A stretch of 41,565 nt of DNA from JAWBOD01 sp964651405 (GCA_964651405.1 CAZYZB010000002.1:1-41565); one strand, 5' to 3'. Shown: positions 8,115-15,470, numbered from the stretch's first letter. Program-made: numbers and translations. The notes: generated by a model not told the origin, from the letters alone.

Positions 8115-10758
8115 TTATAACACCATAGTTTCCTTTTTGTCTGTCTTTGAATTCTCCTTGCTTGCTTTTTATCCAACCTTCAAATTCCCTTCCATCTTTC
8201 TTTCCGCCAATTATTGAATAGTATCCGACGACTCTACTGATACCATAAATATTGTCGCTGCCGCAGAATTTGCAATTGGCCTCATCGCTTCTCTTGTATC
8301 CTAATGAAACTTTCTTGCAATCATCGCATACTGTGAATTCAGGCGAGAAGACTATTTGAGCAGATTGTGTGTTATCCCATGTTTTTTTGACTAGATTTGC
8401 TATAGAGTTTGCATCAGGTAAATGTTCGCCTACAAACAAGTGAGTTATTGAACCAGACTCTATTAGAGAATTAAACTTTCCTTGCTTGTCTATTCTTTCA
8501 ATTATTGATAACGGTGCATCTGGTGCAAAATGTATGCTGTTCGTATAATATACTTCTCCATTTTCCATGTTCCCTCTTATGTAATTCTTTGCCTCAGGGT
8601 ATTTTACCATGTCAAGCTTTGCAAGTCTTAATGAGGTGCTTTCTGCAGGGGTCTCTTCAAGAGTGAATTTAACTCCTAGTTGTTTTTCAAGTTCTTTGCA
8701 TTTGAAATACATCGCTGAAATGATCTTTAGTCCTGTTTTGTATGCTTCATCACTTTCATGGAGTTCCTGTCCTGTGACTCTTTTAACACACTCATTAAGA
8801 CCAATCAGTCCTATGATGTGTGTTACCTTTTCTAAGTCAACATAAGGCTTTCCATCAGGGGTTGCCATACCTAATTGCCAAAGTGGAGCGCCAGGTTGGC
8901 TAGATATTTTTCTTATAAAGGTCTTCTTTTGCAAGTGTGCCTTTGCAGCAGTATCCATAGTTTTCCTTATTTCTTCAATTGTTTTATCCAAATCACCTTC
9001 AGCTCTATATGCTGCTTGTGGCAAGTTCAATGTTACATTCAAGAAACCACAAAATCGCATAGACTCTGGGTGCTGTATCATATAGTTGTCAGTTATTTTT
9101 GTTTTAAGTCTGCAGCATTGGCTTAATGTTGCATCCTCTCTATCAAAAACAAAATATGTTGCTCCATTAGCAGAAGAGACTTTGCATGCAAAATTAAACA
9201 ATTCATTTTGCTTTGGGTCAGTGAAAGTTTCATTGTTAATATGTAAGTTGAATTTTGGAAAGGGAAATGGCTTTCCATCAGAGTCGCCAGCCATCCAGAC
9301 TTCCATCATTGCTTTTGCAAATGATTGTGCTTCGTGTTCAAAATCACTATAAGTTAGAATCCTTCCCTCTTTTGGCTGGATTAGATCTCCTTTTTCATCT
9401 CTTGGAACATCATCTAAATACTTTATCGAGCCATCTGGCATTTTATGCATATATTTCCCGCCAGCTCCTATAGCTGGCACGTTCTTAAGATAAGAAGGGG
9501 TTCCTAGATGGATGTTAAAGTCTATAAACAAAGTCTGACCACCTCTTGAAAATGCATTCTGAGAGCATGAGAAAATTAAATACTGAGCTTCTTGTTTCAT
9601 TCTCTTATAATCATATCCTACGAGTAGCGGCGCATAGAATATGTTTATGTAAGCAAGGCCCAAAGCTCCTGCATAATAAGCTTGCATAGAAGCTAAGAAG
9701 GTGTTTATATGGCCCGTCAATGTGCCAGCATACTTTGCTGGTGTAGATGCAGTTGATAAATTCAATAATCTTAATCCATATTTTTTCAAATACTCAGGCG
9801 AGTGCGCTGAGCAATAAACTCTTATAGGCATTCCTAGGTTGTGTATGTGTATTGCTCCACCCATATGCGCATCAGCTACGTCCTTAGAAAATATTTCTTT
9901 TAATGCATACTGTTTAAGTATGACCTCAGCTATTTCCATGTTAACTGCTTCTGGGTTGTTTGCAGCAATGTTGCTGTTTTCATTGCTTTTTGTGAAAATT
10001 ATTTGATTCAAATTAAAGCTTGGTATTCCAAGGGTTTGTTGTTTTTCCAGCTTCTTTCCAAGTCCTCTCTCAAAAAGTTCATTATCAACTAGCTCTCTCA
10101 CCAAGCTTACTGTGATTGTTTTCATCCCAGAGCCCAGGACTTTCTTTTCAACTGATACTGCTATACTTTCAGCTTCTTCCTTAGTGATTCCAGTCTCGTT
10201 CATTAAGGCTTCTATTATTTTTTGTCTATCCCACTTGGAAGTTAACCCTTGAGTTGGTGCTGAAACAAACAAGTGGATATCAGTAGAATCCTTTGTTTGC
10301 TCTTCTGATATGACGTTTACTGCATCTAAAGACTTTTGGAAAGATGTTATGTCTGTAAAAGACTTGTAGTAAGATGCAAACCTTACATAAGCAACCTCAT
10401 TTATTTCCTTAAGTTTTTTCATTACCATGTCTCCTAAAACAGTTGCAGCTACTTCTTCCTGGCCAAATGACCTTACTTCAGCTTCTATGTCGTCTACGAG
10501 CTTTTCAATTGTTTTATAAGAAACAGGGAGCTTTTCACAAGCTCTTATAACACCTTTCTTTATCTTGTCTTTGCTGAAGGATTCTCTTCTTCCATCTTTT
10601 TTGACAACTACCATATCTTCGACTTCTACTTTTTCAAATGTTGTAAATCTTCTTCCACATTTTAAGCATTCTCTACGCCTTTTATTGGCACCTAATTCCT
10701 CATCTTTTCTTTTATCAATGACTCTGGTATTACTAGAAGAGCAAAATGGGCATTTCAA
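8086..10758 (-). CDS. nrdD: NrdR-NrdD fusion: anaerobic ribonucleotide reductase
   Basis: Residues 1-150 (890 in total) look like a complete NrdR repressor: zinc ribbon C3/C6/C31/C34 with KRRRECLKCGRRFTTFEKVE, then an ATP-cone (VVVKKDGRRESFSKDKIKKG to EVAYVRFASYYKSF). A second, degenerate cone-like segment (SKWDRQKIIEALMNETG) precedes the NrdD catalytic barrel with the active-site cysteine region TLSQCCRLKT, a C-terminal zinc site (C811, C814, C829, C832) and the glycyl-radical loop RVVGYYS (Gly845). It reduces ribonucleotides without oxygen. Start: GTG at 10767 is possible, but TTG 10758 gives the canonical NrdR start MKCPFC, 8 bp after AAGGTG. Downstream thioredoxin-like and nrdG overlap it. 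Confidence 0.93.
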   Translation of the reverse strand: MKCPFCSSSNTRVIDKRKDEELGANKRRRECLKCGRRFTTFEKVEVEDMVVVKKDGRRESFSKDKIKKGVIRACEKLPVSYKTIEKLVDDIEAEVRSFGQEEVAATVLGDMVMKKLKEINEVAYVRFASYYKSFTDITSFQKSLDAVNVISEEQTKDSTDIHLFVSAPTQGLTSKWDRQKIIEALMNETGITKEEAESIAVSVEKKVLGSGMKTITVSLVRELVDNELFERGLGKKLEKQQTLGIPSFNLNQIIFTKSNENSNIAANNPEAVNMEIAEVILKQYALKEIFSKDVADAHMGGAIHIHNLGMPIRVYCSAHSPEYLKKYGLRLLNLSTASTPAKYAGTLTGHINTFLASMQAYYAGALGLAYINIFYAPLLVGYDYKRMKQEAQYLIFSCSQNAFSRGGQTLFIDFNIHLGTPSYLKNVPAIGAGGKYMHKMPDGSIKYLDDVPRDEKGDLIQPKEGRILTYSDFEHEAQSFAKAMMEVWMAGDSDGKPFPFPKFNLHINNETFTDPKQNELFNFACKVSSANGATYFVFDREDATLSQCCRLKTKITDNYMIQHPESMRFCGFLNVTLNLPQAAYRAEGDLDKTIEEIRKTMDTAAKAHLQKKTFIRKISSQPGAPLWQLGMATPDGKPYVDLEKVTHIIGLIGLNECVKRVTGQELHESDEAYKTGLKIISAMYFKCKELEKQLGVKFTLEETPAESTSLRLAKLDMVKYPEAKNYIRGNMENGEVYYTNSIHFAPDAPLSIIERIDKQGKFNSLIESGSITHLFVGEHLPDANSIANLVKKTWDNTQSAQIVFSPEFTVCDDCKKVSLGYKRSDEANCKFCGSDNIYGISRVVGYYSIIGGKKDGREFEGWIKSKQGEFKDRQKGNYGVINANQNILAT

Positions 10759-10776
10759 GCTAATCACACCTTAATA

Positions 10777-10792
10777 ACACAAGATGTTGTGT
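10777..10792. promoter_or_regulatory. NrdR box 1 (strong)
   Basis: ACACAAGATGTTGTGT is a 16-bp near-perfect palindrome (7-bp arms including the outer A/T) matching the bacterial NrdR-box consensus acaCwAtATaTwGtgt at nearly all positions. It lies just upstream of the ribosome binding site of the NrdR-NrdD gene and downstream of the likely transcription start, where a bound repressor would block elongation or initiation. Confidence 0.7.
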
Positions 10793-10807
10793 TTTTCTAA
10801 TTTTCCA

Positions 10808-10823
10808 ACACAAGTAATAGATT
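10808..10823. promoter_or_regulatory. NrdR box 2 (degenerate)
   Basis: ACACAAGTAATAGATT keeps the core CwA...TwG of an NrdR box. Its centre is exactly 31 bp from the centre of box 1, the three-helical-turn spacing of paired NrdR boxes in bacteria. It overlaps the start site expected from the TATA box at 10837-10846. Confidence 0.55.
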
Positions 10824-10835
10824 ACTATTACTAAA

Positions 10836-10847
10836 CATTTATATAGT
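10836..10847 (-). promoter_or_regulatory. TATA box of the nrd operon
   Basis: On the minus strand this reads CTATATAAATG. It predicts a start about 25 bp downstream, within NrdR box 2. Confidence 0.5.
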
Positions 10848-10922
10848 TTTAGGTATTATACAACATATTTTTCCTCTGGAAATATCAAAATGTTTATTAA
10901 TATTGAAATTAAATAAAAAATT

Positions 10923-11468
10923 ATGCGTGCATTTCTAGGCATATCAATTCCAAATGAATTAAAGCCAAGAATAGAAGCAATCCAAGACAGATTTTCTGAT
11001 TTTGATATCAAGTTCGTTGAAAGAGAAAACTTGCATTTTAACTTGAAGTTCTTTGAGGAAATAAGCGATGAAGACGTTGAAAAAGTAAAGAAAGCTGTAG
11101 AAGACATTTTTAAGCAATTTCAACCTTTCGAAATAAAAATAACAGGAGTAGGAGCTTTCCCAAATAATAGCTATGTAAGAGTTATTTGGTTAGGAGTAAA
11201 AGAAGGCTATCAAACCCTAGCTTCGTTAGCTGAAATGATAGAAAATGCATTAGAATCTTTAGGTTTTGAAAGCAAAGAAAAGTTCGTACCTCATTTGACT
11301 TTAGGCAGAGTAAGATCAGGAAGAAATAAGAATGAGATGATAGTCCTTCTAAAGGAATTAGAAGACATAGAAGTTGGTAAAATGATGATAAATAGAATTA
11401 CAATGTTTCAATCTAAGCTATCTTCTAACGGGCCTGTATATGAAGAAGTATTTAGCATTAAAATCTAA
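10923..11468 (+). CDS. thpR: RNA 2',3'-cyclic phosphodiesterase (LigT/ThpR family)
   Basis: The 181-residue protein has the two catalytic motifs of the 2H phosphoesterases: HFNLKF (residues ~39-44, first histidine, with Asn where Thr is usual) and HLTLGRV (~124-130). Archaeal members open 2',3'-cyclic phosphates and can join tRNA halves in vitro. The N-terminus MRAFLGISIPNELK is typical of the family. It is divergent from the nrd operon. Its stop is immediately followed by the stop of the convergent small gene. Confidence 0.9.
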   Translation: MRAFLGISIPNELKPRIEAIQDRFSDFDIKFVERENLHFNLKFFEEISDEDVEKVKKAVEDIFKQFQPFEIKITGVGAFPNNSYVRVIWLGVKEGYQTLASLAEMIENALESLGFESKEKFVPHLTLGRVRSGRNKNEMIVLLKELEDIEVGKMMINRITMFQSKLSSNGPVYEEVFSIKI

Positions 11469-11714
11469 TTATGATACCTTTCTCTCTATTCCTTTTGAAG
11501 CAAGAGCTAAATTAACACCCAGATTAATGTCTCTCTTAGTAAAGTATCTTGTTAAAGAATCAGGATTTCTTTCTATTGCTGCCCTAGCATTACACAAATC
11601 GTTAGAAGCAGCACCTAAGGCTGTCATATTTCCATTCATATATGCAGTTGCCATATTCATGCCTATACGTTCTCCATATTGAATTGCTCTATCATTAACC
11701 TCGTTGCAAGACAT
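11469..11714 (-). CDS. Small protein of unknown function, 81 residues
   Basis: I do not recognise this soluble protein (MSCNEVNDRAIQYGERIG...). It looks helical, with no membrane segment. Its promoter is clear: a TATA element at 11738-11747 lies about 25 bp upstream of the ATG, so the mRNA is probably leaderless. The TATA overlaps the dyad TACTA-N5-TAGTA, also present before two other small genes nearby. Possibly one regulon. Confidence 0.6.
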   Translation of the reverse strand: MSCNEVNDRAIQYGERIGMNMATAYMNGNMTALGAASNDLCNARAAIERNPDSLTRYFTKRDINLGVNLALASKGIERKVS

Positions 11715-11724
11715 ATAAAATAAT

Positions 11725-11739
11725 TACTAACAAGTAGTA
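11725..11739. promoter_or_regulatory. TACTA-N5-TAGTA operator-like dyad (copy 1)
   Basis: TACTAACAAGTAGTA: perfect 5-bp arms, 5-bp spacer, overlapping the TATA box of the 11714 gene (on that strand TTTTATATACTACTTGTTAG). Confidence 0.5.
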
Positions 11740-11810
11740 TATAAAACTATATGATATTACCACTAAAAGTAGTAAGAAAAATTCATTTTCCAAGCGACCT
11801 TACTAAGGTT

Positions 11811-12155
11811 ATGAACATAATAAAGATATCAATTGCAGTAGCTGCCATAGGAATAGTAGCTTTATTCTTCTTAGTTAGGTATAATGAGCAAAACACAGTT
11901 AAGATTTCAGAGCTAAAACAAGGCCAGATAGAAAGGATTACAGGTATGGTAAACTCGATTTACGTTAGCAAGGATGGACACACTTTTCTAAAGGTTGCAG
12001 ATACATCTGGAGAGGTATCTGTAGTAGCCTTTAAGAGTTCAAATATAGATGGTATGTATGAAATAGAGGTTGGAGACCAGGTATCAGTTCTAGGTAGGGT
12101 AGAAGAGTACAAAGGAAGCTTAGAGATAGTTGCTAAGGAGATAAAACAGGAGTAG
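11811..12155 (+). CDS. Membrane-anchored OB-fold protein
   Basis: A 114-residue protein with one N-terminal membrane helix (IIKISIAVAAIGIVALFFLV) followed by an OB-fold domain (GQIERITGMVNSIYVSKDGHTFLKVADTSGEVSVVAF... GDQVSVLGRVEEYKG), like tRNA_anti/DUF4131-type nucleic-acid-binding domains. The domain would lie outside the cytoplasm if the helix is a signal anchor. The frame extends to an ATG at 11751, but the TATA at 11738-11747 predicts transcription from about 11765, so the ATG at 11811 is preferred. Its end overlaps a convergent gene by 23 bp. Confidence 0.75.
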   Translation: MNIIKISIAVAAIGIVALFFLVRYNEQNTVKISELKQGQIERITGMVNSIYVSKDGHTFLKVADTSGEVSVVAFKSSNIDGMYEIEVGDQVSVLGRVEEYKGSLEIVAKEIKQE

Positions 12156-12432
12156 CCCTTCTAGCTTCGATTACGGTCAATGTAGCATCTCTTAACTTAT
12201 CAGAAGGTACATTACAATTGTCCTGTAAATAGTTTTCGAACGATCTTGTAACTTTCCCAGGAATAGCAGTTCCTACGCGTGACATCGTATAGATATTTTC
12301 TCCTTCACGTAGAATACCCTTCTCAAATAAAGTTGAATAAGCATTTTTAGCTCTATTAAAATCTCCGATATTTGGAAAAGCACCACATCTCATTACTAAA
12401 TTAATCAAGTCAAAAGTTGTTTGTTCTCCCAT
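12133..12432 (-). CDS. Small protein of unknown function, 99 residues
   Basis: A soluble, probably helical protein (MGEQTTFDLINLVMRCG...) that I do not recognise. It overlaps the 3' end of the convergent OB-fold gene. A TTTAAAT box at 12457-12463 lies about 25 bp upstream of the ATG and abuts a TACTA-type dyad shared with the genes at 11714 and 14683, which argues that this is a real, regulated gene. Confidence 0.55.
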   Translation of the reverse strand: MGEQTTFDLINLVMRCGAFPNIGDFNRAKNAYSTLFEKGILREGENIYTMSRVGTAIPGKVTRSFENYLQDNCNVPSDKLRDATLTVIEARRATPVLSP

Positions 12433-12441
12433 ATTATTTAT

Positions 12442-12456
12442 TACTTATTAGTAGTA
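12442..12456. promoter_or_regulatory. TACTA-N5-TAGTA operator-like dyad (copy 2)
   Basis: On the minus strand TTTAAATACTACTAATAAGT: the TATA element runs straight into TACTA-CTAAT-AAGTA (one mismatch in the second arm), the same layout as copies 1 and 3. Confidence 0.45.
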
Positions 12457-12457
12457 T

Positions 12458-12748
12458 TTAAATATTTCTTATTTTCTTCTTGAGATTCACGTACTTTATT
12501 ACATCTTCTGCAGTAGTATTTTCCATTCCAGGCTTTAGTTTCACGAGTTTTATTCTTAAGCCGAATTGATCTATACTCCTTATTTCTAAAAAGTAAGATA
12601 GGTACTTCTCAACTATATTAGAAACTACAAAAGGATTTAGATTTAGAGACTTTGAAATACCTCTTATATGGATTTCACCTACTTCCTTTAGTAAATTTAA
12701 TATATCATTGATATTTTTTATTGTTGTTCTATGAATTCCTGAGCCCAT
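12458..12748 (-). CDS. Small winged-helix DNA-binding protein
   Basis: This 96-residue basic protein has a helix-turn-helix pattern (ILNLLKEVGEIHIRGISKSLNLNPFVVSNIVEKYL) followed by a wing-like strand pair (FLEIRSIDQFGLRIKLVKLKPG), as in archaeal winged-helix regulators. AGGTG is placed just upstream of the ATG. A palindrome ATAACAGGTGTTAT covers that ribosome binding site, so self-repression is plausible. It lies between the TACTA-dyad genes and the origin-like array and might regulate either. That link is inference. Confidence 0.65.
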   Translation of the reverse strand: MGSGIHRTTIKNINDILNLLKEVGEIHIRGISKSLNLNPFVVSNIVEKYLSYFLEIRSIDQFGLRIKLVKLKPGMENTTAEDVIKYVNLKKKIRNI

Positions 12749-12750
12749 TT

Positions 12751-12764
12751 ATAACACCTGTTAT
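12751..12764. promoter_or_regulatory. Palindrome over the RBS of the winged-helix gene
   Basis: ATAACACCTGTTAT has 6-bp perfect arms around CC. It contains the ribosome binding site of the 12748 gene on the minus strand, so it may be an autoregulatory operator or an RNA element. Confidence 0.4.
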
Positions 12765-12865
12765 ATATATGATTCAATCAACTATTTAAAATTAATTAAG
12801 CCTATTTTTTACGTTAATTATCGTGTAAAACACTGTTATAATTCGTTTTTTGTCGATAAAAATGT

Positions 12866-13278
12866 TCACGCCAACGTTCATAAAATCTTCACGTCTTCAC
12901 ATTTAACGCTCGCACTTTCTCCACACATTTGTATCACATACACTACATCTTCACGTGAACATCGAGTATAAAGTTTAACATATAAATATCTTCACGTTAA
13001 CTTCACGCGTGAACATGTGAATATCATATGAACTTCACGTGAACATTATATGAACTTCACGAAATCTTCACGTGAAAACTCTCACAAACCTGTTGAAGTT
13101 TCAAAAAAGCTAAAAATGCCACTGAGTTTCACGTCATCTTCACATTAAATGGCATTTTTCGGGAATTTTCCTAAAGAAATGTTCATTTTATCTTCACAAA
13201 AACTTCACATGTGAATTTCATGTTCACGTGAACATAGTAAAGCTTAAATATTTAGTTCACGTGAATATTATGTGAACA
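12866..13278. other. Array of TTCACGTGAA palindromes: candidate replication origin/partition site
   Basis: This 413-bp AT-rich gap has no gene. It holds many copies of a palindrome, TTCACGTGAAC or close variants: 12950-12960, 12991-13001 (TTCACGTTAAC), 13002-13014 (TTCACGCGTGAAC), 13034-13044, 13067-13076, 13203-13215 (CTTCACATGTGAA), 13222-13233, 13255-13266. There are also many half-sites (CTTCACG, TGTGAAC) such as 12865-12870, 12888-12900, 13051-13061 and 13269-13278. The array ends at the start codon of an Orc/Cdc6-TniB-like ATPase. Clustered initiator sites beside the initiator gene are typical of archaeal origins; sites at the promoter also imply autoregulation. Confidence 0.65.
13112..13159. 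repeat. 10-bp inverted repeat inside the palindrome array
   Basis: AAAAATGCCA (13112-13121) and TGGCATTTTT (13150-13159) are exact reverse complements around a 28-bp loop that itself holds TTCACG half-sites. It splits the array into a left and a right cluster. Confidence 0.6.
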
Positions 13279-13281
13279 TTT

Positions 13282-14370
13282 ATGCCTGAAGAAATCTCAA
13301 AATGGGGTTGGAAGGAAAATCCATTTGTTCTTAAAATAGATCCAAAGCTTTTCGTAGGCTATGATGACCAAGTTAAGGCAGTTCATAATCATATCAAAAA
13401 CAAGCATAAGATTGCTCTAGTTTCAGGTAATACAGGAAGTGGCAAAACCACCTTTCTTAAATGGCTTGAGATGAATTACGACATGTCAAAATTATATGTA
13501 AGCAAGCCGCCAGAAAAGCCAGAAGAGCTAGTTAACATATTTACAGACATTTTTGGGATTAGTTTCTTTGAGAGGCTACTTGGCAAAAAACCAACTTTAT
13601 ACAATCTTCCTAATTATATAAATAGAAAATTGAAAGATGAGCACTTGGTATTTCTAATAGATGAAGCCCATGAAACTAATAAGAATGTTTTAGAATGGCT
13701 TAGAGTCTTGACAGATCAAGTTAATAATGTGAGTCTAGTTATTGCTGGAATGCCTATTCTAGAAAACAAGATAAAGTCAGAGTTAGAGACTTTAGATCAA
13801 AGAATAACTACTAGAATAACTCTGAGTTCTTTAAACAGAATTGAAACAAAGCAGCTAATACAGAGAAGAATTGAGAGTGCTGGTGGGAGAGGAATAGAGC
13901 CGTTTACAGATGCAGCTTTGGAGAAGATTTATGAGAGAACTGGTGGCTTTCCAAGAGAGGTCTTAAAATACTGTGATAGGCTGGTTAATACTGCTTTGGA
14001 GAAAAATCTTGATGTTATAGATGAAAAAGGTATAGAAGAACATAGAGAAATCGAACTTCCAAAAGTGAGAGTTGAAGAGCCTGTTGTCACATTCATGCCT
14101 AAACCACCTTCAGAAGAACAATTTAGAAGCTTGCCCTACAAACAAAGGAAGATTCTAGAAGCTTTATCAAAAAGAGACTGGTTAATACCGACAGCAATAG
14201 TTGATGAATTAGACATGAAAAGCTACAAGACTAAGGGACATGCAATAAGATCAGTTAACAATATCTTGAAAAGGCTCATGCTAGACGGCTATGTTCAAAG
14301 AGAAGCTAGAGGTAAAGCCTTTATGTATGCTTTAACTCCTAAGATAAAAACATTGTTCGTTCAGTCTTAA
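13282..14370 (+). CDS. AAA ATPase, Orc1/Cdc6- or TniB/ExeA-like, with C-terminal winged helix
   Basis: This 362-residue ATPase has Walker A GNTGSGKT (49-56), Walker B VFLIDEAH (123-130), a sensor-1-like VIAGMP and a lid with RTGGFPREVLKYCDR; residues ~285-360 form a winged helix (KRDWLIPTAIVDELDMKSYKT... RLMLDGYVQREARG). The N-terminus WGWKENPF resembles ExeA/TniB-type ATPases rather than classical archaeal Orc1. Gene placement right after the TTCACGTGAA array suggests an initiator or partition ATPase that binds these sites. A TATA-like AAATATTT lies at 13246-13253, followed by two palindromic sites before the ATG, so the protein probably controls its own expression. Confidence 0.85.
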   Translation: MPEEISKWGWKENPFVLKIDPKLFVGYDDQVKAVHNHIKNKHKIALVSGNTGSGKTTFLKWLEMNYDMSKLYVSKPPEKPEELVNIFTDIFGISFFERLLGKKPTLYNLPNYINRKLKDEHLVFLIDEAHETNKNVLEWLRVLTDQVNNVSLVIAGMPILENKIKSELETLDQRITTRITLSSLNRIETKQLIQRRIESAGGRGIEPFTDAALEKIYERTGGFPREVLKYCDRLVNTALEKNLDVIDEKGIEEHREIELPKVRVEEPVVTFMPKPPSEEQFRSLPYKQRKILEALSKRDWLIPTAIVDELDMKSYKTKGHAIRSVNNILKRLMLDGYVQREARGKAFMYALTPKIKTLFVQS

Positions 14371-14588
14371 TTTCTTTTTCTGTGGTAGTCATCTAAAAGC
14401 TGTTTAAAATAACCTCTTGCTTCATTTAATTTTAAAGCAACATCTATTGGGTATTTAGGCCTTACTCCTAAGAAGCCTTGAACCATATCTCTACCTTCGT
14501 CTAAAGAAATTAATTCCTTTCCTACACGAATACTTCCATCTTCAATGCCCACTTGACTTGTTGCAAGCTTGTACGCATTTCTATCCAT
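14367..14588 (-). CDS. Small protein of unknown function, 73 residues
   Basis: A soluble, mixed-charge protein (MDRNAYKLATSQVGIEDGSIRVGKELISLDEGR...) without a recognised fold. Its stop overlaps the last bases of the convergent ATPase gene. The minus strand has TTTAAATA about 26 bp before the ATG, so a leaderless message is likely. The following bases only weakly match the TACTA dyad. Confidence 0.5.
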   Translation of the reverse strand: MDRNAYKLATSQVGIEDGSIRVGKELISLDEGRDMVQGFLGVRPKYPIDVALKLNEARGYFKQLLDDYHRKRN

Positions 14589-14648
14589 GCTAGATAAATA
14601 GTATAACAGATATTTAAACGTTACCCCTATTAAGTAGTTATCTTTAAA

Positions 14649-14663
14649 TACTATTTAATAGTA
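14649..14663. promoter_or_regulatory. TACTA-N5-TAGTA operator-like dyad (copy 3)
   Basis: TTTAAATACTATTTAATAGT: TATA running into TACTA-TTTAA-TAGTA with perfect arms, about 20 bp before the ATG at 14683. Confidence 0.5.
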
Positions 14664-14682
14664 ATTACTATATGGTGATTAT

Positions 14683-14862
14683 ATGGGTAGTGTATGTGTA
14701 AGTTGTGTAACAAAAAATAATGGTAGAATACCAACACCATTAGACAGTCTTTTCGGCGGTATTCCCAGTGAAACAATTAGCCTTTTGCCAAATGGAAAGA
14801 GACAAATTGTTAATTATGAAATTAAAGACGGTGTTTACGGTTTGAATCCAGTAATTCAATAA
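14683..14862 (+). CDS. Small protein of unknown function, 59 residues
   Basis: A short reading frame: MGSVCVSCVTKNNGRIPTPL, then DSLFGGIPSETISLLPNGKR and ending GLNPVIQ. It has a CxxC pair at residues 5-8. The GGIP...SLL wording recalls the entry strand of KaiC/RecA domains but no P-loop follows, so that is not claimed. It has GGTGAT shortly upstream of the ATG, a TATA with a TACTA dyad, and a T-rich stretch after the stop, all of which support a real gene. Confidence 0.55.
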   Translation: MGSVCVSCVTKNNGRIPTPLDSLFGGIPSETISLLPNGKRQIVNYEIKDGVYGLNPVIQ

Positions 14863-14892
14863 TTTTTCTTTCTTTTTTATTTTAATTTTAAC
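14863..14892 (+). terminator. T-rich terminator
   Basis: After the stop of the 59-residue gene the strand runs TTTTTCTTTCTTTTTTATTT, a typical archaeal oligo-T termination signal. Confidence 0.45.
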
Positions 14893-14903
14893 TAAATAGT
14901 TCT

Positions 14904-15470
14904 ATGAAAAAGGCTCTGATTTTAATAGTGGGATTACCTGGTTCAGGAAAGTCATTTGCAGCAGATGCTATTAAAAAACATTTTCATGCCAAGGTTTTTG
15001 AAAATGGGGATATAATCAGGGAGGAGATTAAAAGAAGAGGATGGCCCTTTACTCCTGAGAATGATACAAAAGTGAGACTTTGGTTTCATGACGGTAGGGA
15101 GCATTTGATTGTTCAAAGAATTTGGGAAAAAATGAAAAATGACAAAGGAATAGTTGTTTTGGTTGGTGTAAGGAACCTAAAAGAACTAGCTATTCTTAAA
15201 AGGTTGTATAAGGGCAGAATTTTTCTAATAAAAATAATATCTTCTTTTAAAGTTAGAGCTCAAAGAGAAATAAAAAGAGGTAGATTCGGTAAGCAAGAGT
15301 CAATAAAATATATAAAAGAAAGAGACAAGTCAGAACTAGGTAAATTAGTTGGCTTGAAACAGCTGCTAAAAAAGGCAGATTATACCATAGATAATTCAAA
15401 CTTAACAAAAAAACAGATGGAAAATAAGGTTGTAAAATTAACAAGTCAATTATTAGCTAAAAAATGCTAA
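14904..15470 (+). CDS. P-loop nucleotide kinase-like protein (UPF0200/dephospho-CoA-kinase-like)
   Basis: The 188-residue protein opens ILIVGLPGSGKS (Walker A, residues ~9-16) and continues with GDIIREEIKRRGWPFTPEN, a motif pattern characteristic of the archaeal UPF0200 family. It then has VVLVGVRNLKEL and a basic lid (AQREIKRGRFGKQES). It resembles adenylate- and dephospho-CoA kinases, but the substrate is unknown. The 3' end overlaps the end of the convergent winged-helix gene. Confidence 0.75.
   Translation: MKKALILIVGLPGSGKSFAADAIKKHFHAKVFENGDIIREEIKRRGWPFTPENDTKVRLWFHDGREHLIVQRIWEKMKNDKGIVVLVGVRNLKELAILKRLYKGRIFLIKIISSFKVRAQREIKRGRFGKQESIKYIKERDKSELGKLVGLKQLLKKADYTIDNSNLTKKQMENKVVKLTSQLLAKKC

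Noticed and set aside
12866..13278. CRISPR array
   Set aside because: The repeats are short palindromes with irregular, very short gaps; there are no uniform spacers and no cas genes.
13282..14370. Classical Orc1/Cdc6 with origin recognition boxes
   Set aside because: The ATPase lacks typical Orc1 N-terminal wording and the sites do not match the usual box; only an initiator-like role is suggested.
14683..14862. KaiC/RecA fragment
   Set aside because: GGIPSETISLL resembles the strand before a P-loop, but no Walker A follows and the gene has its own promoter and terminator.
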